In this document: piece by piece, positions 1 through 11,847 of the stretch
How the letters are laid out: each line of letters starts with the position of its first letter
How positions within the stretch are numbered: position 1 is the stretch's first letter
From: Datnioides undecimradiatus
Taxonomy: Eukaryota > Chordata > Actinopteri > Lobotiformes > Datnioididae
Direction: 5' to 3'
DNA: 64,000 nt
NCBI GenBank assembly: GCA_008933995.1
Contig: WARS01000015.1
Span: 15,012,957 to 15,076,956 of the forward strand
The notes under the pieces: model-generated
Database searches by the model: none
The model's input: the letters and a program-made list of their open reading frames with translations, nothing else
What the model was told of the DNA's origin: nothing
Program-made: the position numbers and the translations under genes

Positions 1-1344
1 CGACCCACAGACTGACACTAAAAACAAAAACAAAAGAAGCTTTTAGCAGCGCCCTTAAAGAAGGCCTCTGTTCAAACGGAGAAGACCAGCATTTAGATTA
101 ATTTAAGGAAATAAAACTTATTTTTAACGGCTGCAACATCGTCACAAATGCCTGTTCAGCCGCAGGAACCACAGGGAAACACTTTTTAATCTTCTGAGGT
201 CACTGAACACGAGCAGCAAAAAAAATTCATCAGTGTCAAATCCAAATTAAAATGTCTTCAAATAGGTGTTGAGCCTACAGTTTAGGATGAAAGCGCTTGG
301 CCCATTTGCATGCTTAAGCTCATTAGCATAATTAAGATCATGTTTAAAAAATGGCAAAGGCCTGGCGTTGAAGGAGTTAACGAGGTGGAGCCAGTAATTG
401 GGCGAGGAGTGACCCTTTCACAGACGCTGATGGGGACGCGACTAATTCACTTAAATGGTCACTGGAGGCCGATCCAAACAGAGACAATTAGCATCTTGGG
501 GTGCCTTACTGTCAATTAGAAAGAAAAAAAAAATAACCAAAATTAAAAAACGTAATGAAATAAATAAGCACACGTGGGAGGCTGGCACATGAAACATCTG
601 TCGGCTCCTGCGTTATCGAGATGGATGTCAGTTTTGTCTGTTTTGTCTCAGGTGACGCTTTATCACTTCATCTTCACATGTCCTCGCCATTTGAAATCAT
701 TTTTGAACAGTTACTGTTCGAGTCTGATCAGGTCCAAGTCGATCAAACTCTCTGAGCTCTCAGTTCATTTATTCACATGTGATAGGATCCGGCTAATGCA
801 GAAATATCATGGAGATCTGCTTAGACACCTTTGGGCTGAACAACTACTTAAATGGAAGAAACATTGCTGGAGCTAAAGTCATGGAGATGTCATTACTGGG
901 TATTGGCAAACATTTAAATATAAGCGAGTGGTTAATTGCAGCATCTTGAGAGTTGTTATAGAGTTTAGAGTCGAGCCCGGCCCTTGTATCTTGGTGAGGT
1001 ACCTGTGGTGGGTCCCATATTGGTACAATCAGGGTCTGAGTGAAAACCTTTTATTTTATGTACTATATATTGAGTTTTGTCAGCTTTTAAGCAAAATAGT
1101 GAAGACCTGCACTATTGACTGAATAACTTTGACTATCAAATGGTTGCTTTTTTGGTATTACTGGCATCACTCTAATATATAAACATGTTAAATTCAGTGG
1201 TCAAGGCCTTTTTACAATCTGAAGCTATTCTTCAAATCTAATTCACCTTTCAGCGAGCCAGTGACCTGTAGGAGTTTTATCATCTTTAGTGGAGCAACAG
1301 GACAGCAACAGAGGGAGAAAGAGGGAGGCACAGAAGAGGAGGCG

Positions 1345-1347
<3 letters not shown>

Positions 1348-1384
<37 letters not shown>
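1348..1384. repeat. (GT)n microsatellite, about 18 units
   Basis: Uninterrupted GT dinucleotides in antxr2 intron 16. Confidence 0.97.
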
Positions 1385-1386
<2 letters not shown>

Positions 1387-2053
1387 GTGGGATGGTCGTG
1401 AAGACAAGACTTAGGCCTGCAAACCAATGAATAGAACCACATTAGTGACACTTCACTGCTCTATTCAGGGGCTCGGGGTGTTTTCGTGAGGCCGTTCAGT
1501 TTATTTTCTGAACAGAACAGCGTTCTGCTGGGGAAATCAGATTTTGGAGCAAAGATAGAAAAGATAAAAAGAGACTTATTAAAATAATACTAGCTAAAGT
1601 CATACAGTCTGATCAATGACGATGATACTTGAGGGATGTATAAAAGGAAGACCTAAAAACCGCCATGTTCATACTCAGTATGAGAATTACCATCTGAGGC
1701 TCAGTGACACATGTTTACATGTTTATTCATAACATACGTCTGTTATCAAATGCAAACATTTTAGATCATATAACATGTAGCTTCATGCGAGGGCCCTTCA
1801 CTACATATTAGCCGGCGCCGTCACACCGTTACATTTATGTATACAAAATACGAGCGGGCTAATTGAATATTCACTGTGAACATATTCCCTACATAACATT
1901 ACTCCCCGCTTCCATCTTTTTAAAAATTCAAATCGATGGGAGGAGAGGAGGGGAGCATTTGAATACATTACTGCATGTATGTGTGATCCTCCCTCCCTCC
2001 CCCTACTCCCCTCCTTCTCCTCGCTCCTCTATATGTCTGTCAGGAGGTGAGCT

Positions 2054-2078
2054 GAGGAGGAGGAGGAGGAGGAGGAGG
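2054..2078. repeat. (GGA)n microsatellite
   Basis: About eight GGA/AGG units following a pyrimidine-rich stretch (1987-2032), giving a local purine/pyrimidine strand switch. Confidence 0.95.
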
Positions 2079-3218
2079 GCAGAGTGCACGCGACAGAGCC
2101 GGCCTCGGCAAAGCTGACGTTAACAATAATGTAATTTAATTAAAGCCAAGATCCCAGCGGTCCTCGCAAAACGACGGGGCTTTGATTTTAATAGGTGATG
2201 AAGAAAAGGCTCGGCGCACGGCGACACCGCCACCGCTCCGACCAGTCTGAGGGGTTCTGGGAAAAAAGGCATCGGCAGGACATCAGTTTAGATCGTATCA
2301 GGCAGAGGGGGCGGCCGGGGGAGGGTAGTGGGTGCAGGTACCAGCCTTGGCCACCCAAATACAACAAGACCGATCAGCGAAGAGCGAGGAAAAGGGGGAG
2401 ACTTTCAACACGAGGGGGGGGGGGCAGTCCCAAAAACAACATCAAGGACAACAACCCTGGAAAATACTTGATTGAACCGCAAAATACTTTTGTAGCCGAG
2501 TGTATAAAGCTGTGTTCAGAGTGGATTTCAGTGTTCAATGAGATTTAAATAGACGAGAAAAACAAAGAGCTAATCCAAAACTGACCGGGAAGAGATCAGA
2601 CTCAGAATCTTCACATGCAGATAAATGACATTAAATCTGGAAGGATATTAAAATACCCAACAAACAGCTTGTCCCGCTTTAAATCTTCTTTGCTCGAGAA
2701 ACTATTTTGCTTTGTTGTTTTTCTCTATAATAAAAACAATAACAATTTTAAAAAGCCTGACAGTAAAATCTTCTTCATTCCTGTCTCTGTTGAATGACCT
2801 CACAAACACTTGAAGCCTCTGCTTATCTATGTATCCGATGTACACAGAGGCGTATAGGTAGGGAAATCGCTGAATAGGATAGCGTACAGTTAAATGAGCC
2901 TTTTGGGAAAACTCTAGCTGCTCTTAAATAATAAAACCAAAAAACAAGTGTAGTAAAAATTCAAGGGATTAAAAAAAAAAATGAGTTTAGAAAATTTTAA
3001 ATGGTTGTTTGTTTTTTGTGAAAGAGCCTTCAAGCCACAAATGCAAGACTTCAACTGGGGGAAATTTGGGTGGAACTAGAGGGGATTTGGTCCTGATGTC
3101 TCACTAATCATTTTCTCATTATTTCTCTCTTTTTCCCCACATTAGGTTACTTTTCACGTTGCTCCTCCGACCAGCCGCCACCAACAACAATTAGCTTCCT
3201 TTTTCCTGGTCCAAGAAA

Positions 3219-3234
3219 CACACACACACACACA
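3219..3234. repeat. (CA)8 microsatellite
   Basis: Short CA run; a second acacac run lies at 3258-3270. Confidence 0.95.
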
Positions 3235-5649
3235 TTACACGCAAATGAACACCAAGACACACACACACAGGGAGGGTCCCTTCATTGGTAATCCTGTTAC
3301 CAGCCAGGTCCCAGCCTGGACTTGCCGTGCAGGGGCATGGATGAGGAGGGGAGGAGAGGGGAGGGGGAGTAACGTGGCGGTCATTATCAAATTTACAACC
3401 AGTCATACAGACATCTGCCCTACTTTTCCTCAGTTAATGTAAAAAGAACTAATCTGGTTAAGAGAGCACGGGCGCGGCTCATAAATCGGCAGCGCTCTCC
3501 GCCATAGTTAAAGCTGTCACTTCTCTTGTGGGGGAGCGGTGGCTGAATGGAGCTGTCAGCTGGCTACTTGTTAGGGCTAACAAGGCTGTCCACTGATAGG
3601 ACTAATGAGGCCCAGGGCTCGCCGCTACCCCACACAGCCCACCGCCACCACTACCGCTGCTGCTGCTGCGCTTTATAATGTATAAAGAGCTCGAAGGTGC
3701 GACAGAGAACACAGATCAATCTTGATTATTAGGGACATTAAAAAAAGAACAAGATGCACAACAGATATATTTACCCTTTGCAAATCTTTTAGTGTCAGTT
3801 GGGTAAAATAGCTCAATTCAGTAAAGTACTTGAGTATCTTGTGACACAAAAAAATAAAGCAGATCACAGCGTGAAGCATCGAGACAGCAACCTTGAAATT
3901 TTAGTTTATCACAAAAAGGGAGGATTATCTTCTTTTCTGCTCCTGACAGAGTTTGATTTGTTTGAAGAAAGATAAGTCTGTCACGTCAGAAATGCTGCTG
4001 ACAAAATCAGGAGGGACAATAATATAACAAGTCATGATGTAACGAGACGCTAATGAAAAAAATTGTTTTGTACCAGAAGAAGAACATGGCACTGATGACT
4101 GATTTTTACTAGTTTGCTGAGCGCTTAACACTTGAATGTGCAACTAAAAATGTTTTACATTTTCGCTCTAAAGGTATCTGCAGAACGCCTTTACATGACA
4201 GGTCAAACAGCACGTCTGGGGCTCTTAATAACCAATCGGTTCTTTTGAAGTACTGAACTCTGCAGTGCGCACGAGTTGATGCATGTTATTTTATCAGCAA
4301 TTTGGCAGCTTGAGTTTGAATCTTAAATATGGTCAGAGGTTGATGACCGCATCATTTATCTGAAAAGATATTTCTTGGAAGGCAGAGATACACTCACATA
4401 CTGATGAGTTTACAAACTCTTCCGTGAGTAATAAATCTTTGGACTTCCCTGAAAAGGCGTCCTTGAAGTGTTATATTTTACAGCAGCGGATAGCTATCAA
4501 CACTGTTTGTCCACCCAATGGAGAAACAAAACACATGTGGCACAACAAAGAGGCTTAAAAAACACTAAATAAATTTCTACCTCCCTCATTACGGAGAGAT
4601 ATATGTGATGTTGGAGGTTGGGGGTTAAATGTCAACCATGAATAACATCTGATTGTTATTGTGAGTTTTGTTTTTCAGAGCCGACTCTAACCTTTTGCAA
4701 TGAAGCCTTGTCTCCTTTCCCTCGCTTCATTATTTGTGACGCTCTGGTCCAATTACCCCTGTTAATTAGGAAATCTCATGCTCTCTGATCTAGGGGCTCG
4801 TTTCAACTTAATGTCATTTGCCAGGTTGTTTACTTTCGATTAAATCCTTTTATTGTGAAATTAAGTCTTACATTTGTCTTAGCGAGGTATTTATTTGTGT
4901 GATGGTAAACGTCCTGACTGACGTCAACATGTAGAAGTTCTCCCACATGCATTACCTTGTTTATTCTGCATTAGTGCTGCTGTCAACTCTTTCTTTAGGC
5001 ATATATTAGTACCACATTAGCATATTGTCTTATCAGACGTTTAGGTACCAAATTATTCCTTTCAACGGCTGTGGAAATAGCAAAACGTGGGCCTTCTGCA
5101 ATGCCGAAACCCTTCAAGGATGTGTCATCTTTTGGCTCTTCTCGGCCATTTATTTTAACACTGAACAATGCAGTTTGACGGTTTTTATTAGCTTGAAGAA
5201 AGATGTTCTCACCATATTCAGTGTGGCACTGTAATGCAACAAGATAAAAGCAACAAACGGAAAGCGTGAAAGGATGAGTATGTGTGCATCTGTTTACGTT
5301 TTTTCGAACAATACCGAGCAAATGTTTGCTCCGCTTTACATACTGAGATCAAGTGACAAAAGATGCAAAGAAAGAAGCTGCTAAATGCATCCTTTATGTA
5401 TAAGACTGAATAAACAGTCTGTTGAATGAATTTCACAGCTGAGCACAGTGTAAAATGTTAAGCATCATCTTATTCACACTGTCTTTTAAGATTTTTGTAG
5501 CCTCCACAGCTTTTGCACCTCTTATTTTATCTAAATGGGTCTTTGTGTATCTCTCAGGCCATCAGCAACTTGCCTAATTTCCTGTGAAGCAGTCATTTCC
5601 TCACTTGGATCATTTCCATGTGGCTAGTCTACCCACTAAGTATGTAAAT

Positions 5650-6190
5650 GGTTGGTAAGTAAGTAAAATGAACCTTAGTAGCACCTTTCAAAATAAAGGT
5701 AACGAATGCTCTCCAAAAGGAAATAAGGGGGCGGTAGGACGCAAATGCATAAATGACTGTTTTGACATTTTGCAGAGGTAACAGTGGGGATAATCTTAAA
5801 ATATTTCTCAGGTGAATGTAGCGGGACTGAACACCTGCCTTGACAAATTTAAGATGGCAGTCAAAAATGACACCGGGATTTTGGCAAAAGATTTTTGAGG
5901 CCATTGAACTGAGGTGTTTGAATATGTTGACACTTGAGACTTTATTTGGGGCCAAAAAGAGAACTCTGATATTTACAACTACTAAACAGTGTCAGACACT
6001 TGTGTAAACTAATTAAGTCTGACATGTCTCCTGACCTAACAGATAAGTGTGATTGTGTATCATCGGCATAGCAATGATAAGACACAAAATCAAAATGACA
6101 AAGCAAGGACAGAATATGTAATGTGTCCAAGAATTGATCCCTGAGGTGCCTCACAGGTTAAAGCGTCACAGACGAATACCTTGTCAGTGA
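5650..6190 (-). mobile_element. L2-like LINE reverse transcriptase relic
   Basis: The minus strand carries the ordered reverse-transcriptase motifs of an L2-type non-LTR retrotransposon, broken by frameshifts. First is CEAPQGSILG (core at 6135-6146, the usual GVPQGSxLGP), then YHCYADDTQ with the catalytic YADD at 6059-6070, then LFGPK, NPGVIFDCHLKF (GVIFD at 5860-5874) and IHLRNILRLSPLLPL with VIYAFASYRPL. The order and spacing match the family. The 5' part, endonuclease and 3' end are missing or unrecognisable, so this is a dead fragment inside antxr2 intron 16. Confidence 0.85.
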
Positions 6191-7459
6191 ATATAAAAAC
6201 TTAAAAATGTTAAAAACCAATAAAATTAAAAATAGTTTAGTGCTACATGACTACGATAACATAACTCATTTTTCCAGTCCAAAGCCAATCAATGAGATTT
6301 ATCTGACCAAATGTCTCAAAGGGCAAAGACAGATGAAATTAAAACTAAAGCGGCAATTTTTCTATATCCTGGTTACATGAGCATATCCTTCATGACCATT
6401 AGCCAAGCGGTCTCGGTGCTATGTTTCTACATACTGATACATTAGCAATAATAAGTATGGCAGCTGGTCCTATGGCATGGGTTTAGTTCAGTATTAAATT
6501 TGTATTTAAACCTGATACAGTGGTGTGGTGTTCAGCATTTTAGTTTTTGTGACATGTTTTGCTTGATGAGTATTTAGATAATATTTTGTGCAGTCCTGTG
6601 TGTTTTCAATCCATTCATTCTGAAGAACGAGGACAGGTTCAAAGTGATTATACCACCATATTAAATGGTTATGCTATGAAATTTCAATGTACTACAGGAA
6701 AGGTTTCCACTGGTAAATTTTGCAAATGCACTACAGGTAACATAAGTCATACGAAACGATAAAATTAAATACTGGTTCAGTGAGTGAAGGCTGCCAAAGG
6801 AAGTCAGTCCAAAATGATGCTTTGATACAGAAAAATGGTGAACAGAAATGTAAAGTGGATTTCCTAAAAAACTACATCTACCATAATCCCCCTCAGTTCG
6901 GCTTACAAACATGATGTTCTGACCAAAAGTTTTCTCCGTGGCTTTTCTGAAGATGATAAACATTTTGGAAATGATTTTCTCCCCATCCGCCGCTCACTCC
7001 TCCACCATCTGCCATTGAGAGAAACTCTGAGAGAAACTTGAGCTCCATTTGCACTGGAAGAACATTTCCCACAAAATGTGACCCGGCCGCTCACAATGTA
7101 AAAATGCAGTGTAGAGGCCAGAGAAAGGCTGCCAATCCTCTCAGACACGGTCTTGTTTGTTTACAGTAATTATACTCATGTCTCAAAATGAATGTGGTAA
7201 TTACTGATGACTTACTGATGTTAAAATGCTACATGTAGCACCTTCGTGCCAGTCAAATATTGAAACTGAAAAGCAAATATCTTCTTCCAATTTCCAGGCT
7301 AATGTTTCACTTGGCTCTATTTCCATGCAAACAGTCACCTCGCAGCACCTCGCAGCATCCTAATTGAGCCCTGAGAAACCGGCAGGCACTACACCGAGCT
7401 GCTGAGGAAGGAGAAAATAAACCCAAGCATGTATTGCTGTGACCTCCAAGGACAGCTCT

Positions 7460-7490
7460 GCCATGCCATGCCATGCCGTGCCATGCCAGG
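7460..7490. repeat. (ATGCC)n pentanucleotide tandem repeat
   Basis: The plus strand reads about five consecutive copies of atgcc with one substitution (gtgcc), then degrades into aggctacgcc. Confidence 0.9.
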
Positions 7491-7595
7491 CTACGCCAGG
7501 CAAGCAGACTGTCACCTCTACCCTCGGTGGCCCTCGGCTTATGCCAGCCTTGTCCTCATTTTTTTTTTTTACACCTCCCTTTTACATCCATCCCT

Positions 7596-7619
7596 TTCTC
7601 TCTCTCTCTCTCTCTCTCC
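7596..7619. repeat. (CT)n microsatellite
   Basis: Pure CT run of about 12 units, preceded by a T12 tract at 7559-7570. Confidence 0.95.
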
Positions 7620-8429
7620 TCCCTCCATCTGACGGGACTCTTCCAGAGCAGGTCCGTGGAGTCCCTCTGCTCACAGTCACTTAATTAAACGCTCCCACAG
7701 CACCATCGACAACGTGACCGACGGCTGTTAAATTAAGATGCTGTCGCAGCAGGGCCACCAAGCGCTGGCAGGGTGGAGGGAAGATAAACCAGCTGAGAGA
7801 AGGGAGCAGGAGGAAGAGGCACAGAGAGGTGGGAGGAAGCATCCACGGCTCACGTACTTCATCTGGGCGGTTTCTTAAGAGCATTTGGCCAGGGAAATCT
7901 TAAATGTCTTACTCGTAAATCCAAGTTAGTTTGTGCAAAAAGATTCCGTACATGTAAAGAGACAAGCCAGGACAAGAGACACGAGAGTTGCAGTGCGGTG
8001 GAAGGACATCCTTTTTTTTTGATTTGGCTGAATGTTTGCAGAGGTTGTGCTAAAATGACGTTTGATATCTTGGGCAATATCCAAAATGCTTGTGGAAGGA
8101 GAGACATGTTTCTGTTTTTCTTCTGTGTCTTCACCAGAAGGATCAATAAGAAGATCACCATATTATCACTTTTTATCAATTACATTTAAAGATTCAAGAG
8201 GTAGATGTCCCCACATCAAACCTATGATAACAATGCATTTTATGAACTCAAACGCGAATATGAAAAGGTCCATCAGATAATACTATTAACATTGTTTCCT
8301 CCTCGAGTGTCTTTTTCTGTAGGAGGATACGGAGGGTTTAATGTATGGTGATGCATCATTCATTGCACACCTTGTTTGGACATTTGTGGACAGCTGCTTT
8401 TAGAAAACAATACCTAGTGTGTGAAGGTT

Positions 8430-9000
8430 GGGGAGGGGCCGCGAAGGAGAAAAAAAAAAAAGCAGATTTATGAAGAAGAAAAAAAAGCACAACGCTGCCT
8501 CTTGAAAAAAAAAAAAAAAAAGCCTGAGTGAGCACCAGAATAAGGCCAACCTCCCTCTCTCTCTGCCACCTTCCCCTACCTGCTGTCCCCAGTCGATCCC
8601 CAGTAAAACTTGGCGGCAGATGTTGCTGTGCTAAGTTGGCTCTGAAGTGCCTCCCCGGCTCCCCTGTCTCACCGACAACACAGTCAAACCACATTAGATC
8701 TCTTTATTTGTGCCTGGGGCAAGTTCGGCGCTGCAGCTGTGTCCACCCCCGCTCTACCTTTGGTGTTGAAGGCCCTCCGGCGCTAAATGTGAGACCACAA
8801 AAAAAAAAAAAGAAAAAAAAAACAAAAAACGGTTTCACTCTCATTTTCTGTCTCTCTGTCTCTCCTCTGCATCTGCTGACAATCCAGCAGTCTGGCTCCG
8901 GGCGGCAGCACTGAGGGAGGGAAAGGGGGCGAGGATGGAAGCTCGGCGAGGAGAGGGGGAGCGGGGGAGGGATGAGAGGGGTGGCATGGACACCCGGGTC
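8430..9000. repeat. Low-complexity homopurine/homopyrimidine block
   Basis: Contains A tracts at 8450-8461, 8505-8521 and 8799-8829, a pyrimidine-rich run at 8550-8590, and a G-rich purine run at 8911-8985 with many GGG/GGGG clusters. No coding signal survives; the long frames seen here are products of the biased composition. Confidence 0.8.
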
Positions 9001-9178
9001 CCCGTGCTGAACAGATGTCTGCGACAACCTGCTTCCTTACACCTGTACGAGTCCTTGTAACCTCGCGGACGCAGCATGCTGAAAAATTCATGACCCTGGA
9101 GGTTTCCTGTCTGCCATCAAAGACCGCTGCCCTCCCTCCCCTTCTCCCTCGCTGCCTCCCCTCCACGCTGCTCCTCTC

Positions 9179-9198
9179 CTCTCTCTCTCTCTCTCTCT
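9179..9198. repeat. (CT)n microsatellite
   Basis: Ten CT units at the end of a strongly pyrimidine-rich stretch beginning near 9130. Confidence 0.95.
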
Positions 9199-11766
9199 TC
9201 TCCATGCCACCGTTGCCCGCGCTGCCATCTACACCTAACCTCCCACCGGACAGTTCAGACTGAGATCAAGTCGAGTTTATGTGCTCAGCTCATCATCACA
9301 CGCATGTGTTATTGAGGGCCAGGCTGGAGGAGGCCAACAACGGTGGCAGCTACTGACTCCAGGCTCTCTAAGACGACAAGGAACAATAACAAGCTTAATA
9401 TAAGTATGAATCCAATTGATGTTAAAGCCTGTTTAATCTGCAGAAAGGGTCTATATAAAGTCAGATCATGTCCTAATTTACATATTTGCCTTATTATTAG
9501 AAGCGTTTATATCGTTTAATGTGTGAAATTGAACTGTAAGCCAATGTGGGATTTAAAAACATCATAAATTAAATAAAAGTAAATGATTTCTGCCTTCACT
9601 AATATTCAGTTTCATTCACTGTCGACTGCAGCTCAGTTAAGACGTAACTTCAAACACGCGCAGCCTTCGTGGCCTCCTGTTTCGTTCTCTCCCGTGTCCG
9701 CTGTGTACAGTCTTGATCAAAGACTTAAAAGTGGAGTTCGCCGCAGTGATCGGCATGTGAATGAAGTGCGCCAGCAGTGCTGGGGACTCCACAGCTTTCC
9801 TTCCATGTCCTCCGTCTATCCACAGAGCTTTGACACAACTGCTTTACTCACCAGTGGGCTTCACTCTCTGTTTTCTGTGCTTCCAAACTGTTTGCTCGGA
9901 GCAACTGAGGTGACCTCTTGTGTGGGAACATCTATCATCTTTTACACAGTGGGAGCTACCATGATGTTTCCACATTCTGCCTTTTTCTGCTTAAAAACAC
10001 TCAGACAGTTGGATGAATATCGGGCAGGGGAATAGTTGTCATTCCACAGCAGCCGTTCCAACGAGCGTACTGCAGGAAAATATGCAAGTTTGGTCATCTA
10101 GTGAAAACCATGGCCTCGTCATTAACCTCATAATACAACATAAACAGCATCAGCCCATTTAACAAATTGCTAACAACTTATCCTGGCAGTGAAAGCAACT
10201 CACATCTTATCTGAGTCCATTTTGCCTTTCTTGCTCAAAGATAGCTTGTCAGATCGGTTTGATGGCCTGTGTGTACTGCCTGGATTTGGAGGTCAAAAGA
10301 CATTTAGGTTGCATGTTACTGCTGTTGACAGTGACTATGGTTTAATGTATAGTTTAATCCTAATCACATGTGGAAACGTAGCCGCTGGAAAGACGTCAAA
10401 AAAAGGTTATTTGCAACCGAAATATTGAAAAACACTGCATGTAGTTTAGTTTTAACCGTGATATTTACACCTACAAAGGACTGGTGAAAAAGATGCTGAT
10501 TTGTATTTTCTATTGTGCATCTTCTGCCATTTTGAGCTCTGTTAAACAGCACTGTGACGCCCTGAGCAGCGACTGGCCAGATCACAGCTGGCCCTACCGC
10601 GCTGTTTTTTTTCAAACTCGTCAGAGCAGCAAACGTTATTTCACTTGAGCCCTTCTCAGTCTGACATCATTTTCTGAACCGTTAAAATAAACTCTTATGG
10701 CTCCTGCTCTCAAAGCACTGTGAGGAGGGAAGAGCATCAGACGAAGCAACCACAGTGGATAAAGTTGCCTGAAAAGCTTCTGTGAAGTTTTACCTCATTA
10801 ATAAAGTTTGTAAAGTTTGTAAGGGTGACTTCATAAGAAAAGGCCATTAAAACCCGTCCCTGGCCCTGACATCTCTCGGTCTACACCACTCTGCAGACTG
10901 ATTCTCATCTCATGCTCTACAGTCTGAGATTAGGCATATATCTCAATGTCAACAGCAGCTGCTGTGGTTTGTTGAATTGACTACTGCTTTAAAAGGCTAA
11001 GAACATATCATAACATCTGGTTAAGTCTGACTTGGTGGCAGTTTGTGAGCAGCGCGCTCCTCTAACCGCCTTCGTGGCGTCAGATTTCAGTGTGTCGTTT
11101 TGTGGAGCCGATACGTTTCCTCTTCTCTGACGGAGGTTGAGAAAAGTCCAGAGTGTGACCATATTAGGTCGTCCCTGTCACGCTCACTTCTGTGAGCCTT
11201 TGCAGCTGCAGCTCGCATCGGGCCCAGTTAGGTAACAACAACAACACAATGCCAAAGCCGAGCCAGCAGCTTCCTCAGCTAAGAGGCAGCACACAGATTG
11301 CTGTACCTCCACGGCTCTAATTCGATCCTGCAGTAAACCAGTGAGTTCTGTCCTGTATTTGTACTGACTCAAACAATTTGGAAGGATAAAAACACTAAAA
11401 TTAAGTCATTCTGGGGATTAGGGCTTTAAAAAAAACCATCCACGCTGCTGACTGATGCAAGAATTTCCCTATTTATATCCCTGATTATGATAAAACAAAC
11501 CAATGACCAACAAAGAGGCGCTGACTCACTCCCTTCAGGCTGCAGGTTTTGTTTAACTCAAAACCCAACGCAGCACACTGATGCTGATTTACTGTATCCC
11601 ACACACGCCATACAGACAAATAAAAACCCACGTGCAGTCGAATATTTAGTCAGCCTTCCATGCCTCTGCACAGTTTCCTCGTTTTGTTCAAGGCCATCAA
11701 AGGCCTTCCTGCAATCTATCCTGCAGGGAAGGTGGGAACAAAAAAAAAAAGATGTTACCAACGTAC

Positions 11767-11847
11767 CTTGTCCGCAGATGTTGGTCGCATGAGGGAAACT
11801 CGGTCATACTGACGCCTCAGCAGAGCCCACAGAGCGTCGAGACGACC
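11767..11847 (-). CDS. antxr2: antxr2 exon 16 (penultimate; [10 protein letters not shown]...)
   Basis: 81 bases, phase 0. Acceptor CACCAG, donor AAG/GTACGT. Encodes [27 protein letters not shown]. The conserved tail block is intact, but TSADK replaces the QEGDE-like end of the human protein. If the donor is not used, the frame reads VRW and then TAA at once. Confidence 0.93.

Larger units (their letters stand above)
1..11766 (-). other. antxr2 intron 16 (incomplete): non-coding
   Basis: No exon was found. I searched this stretch for the expected last-exon motif (C-I-N-F and its codon variants on the minus strand) without success. Contents are the L2-like relic, several microsatellites, the low-complexity block at 8.4-9.2 kb and GC-richer segments (2040-2460, 3450-3660) that could be regulatory. 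The open frame at 9583-10035 has no recognisable homology. Confidence 0.7.

Noticed and set aside
4255-4310. Possible last antxr2 exon (minus-strand TCINSC)
   Set aside because: Resembles CINF only over three residues and lacks an adjacent AG acceptor; the upstream frame does not fit.
6840-6905. aactacatctaccataatccccc, a word common in interspersed repeats
   Set aside because: Too short and isolated to assign to an element.
9583-10035. 150-codon plus-strand open frame in intron 16
   Set aside because: ATG-started, but no recognisable motif, no promoter or polyadenylation context.
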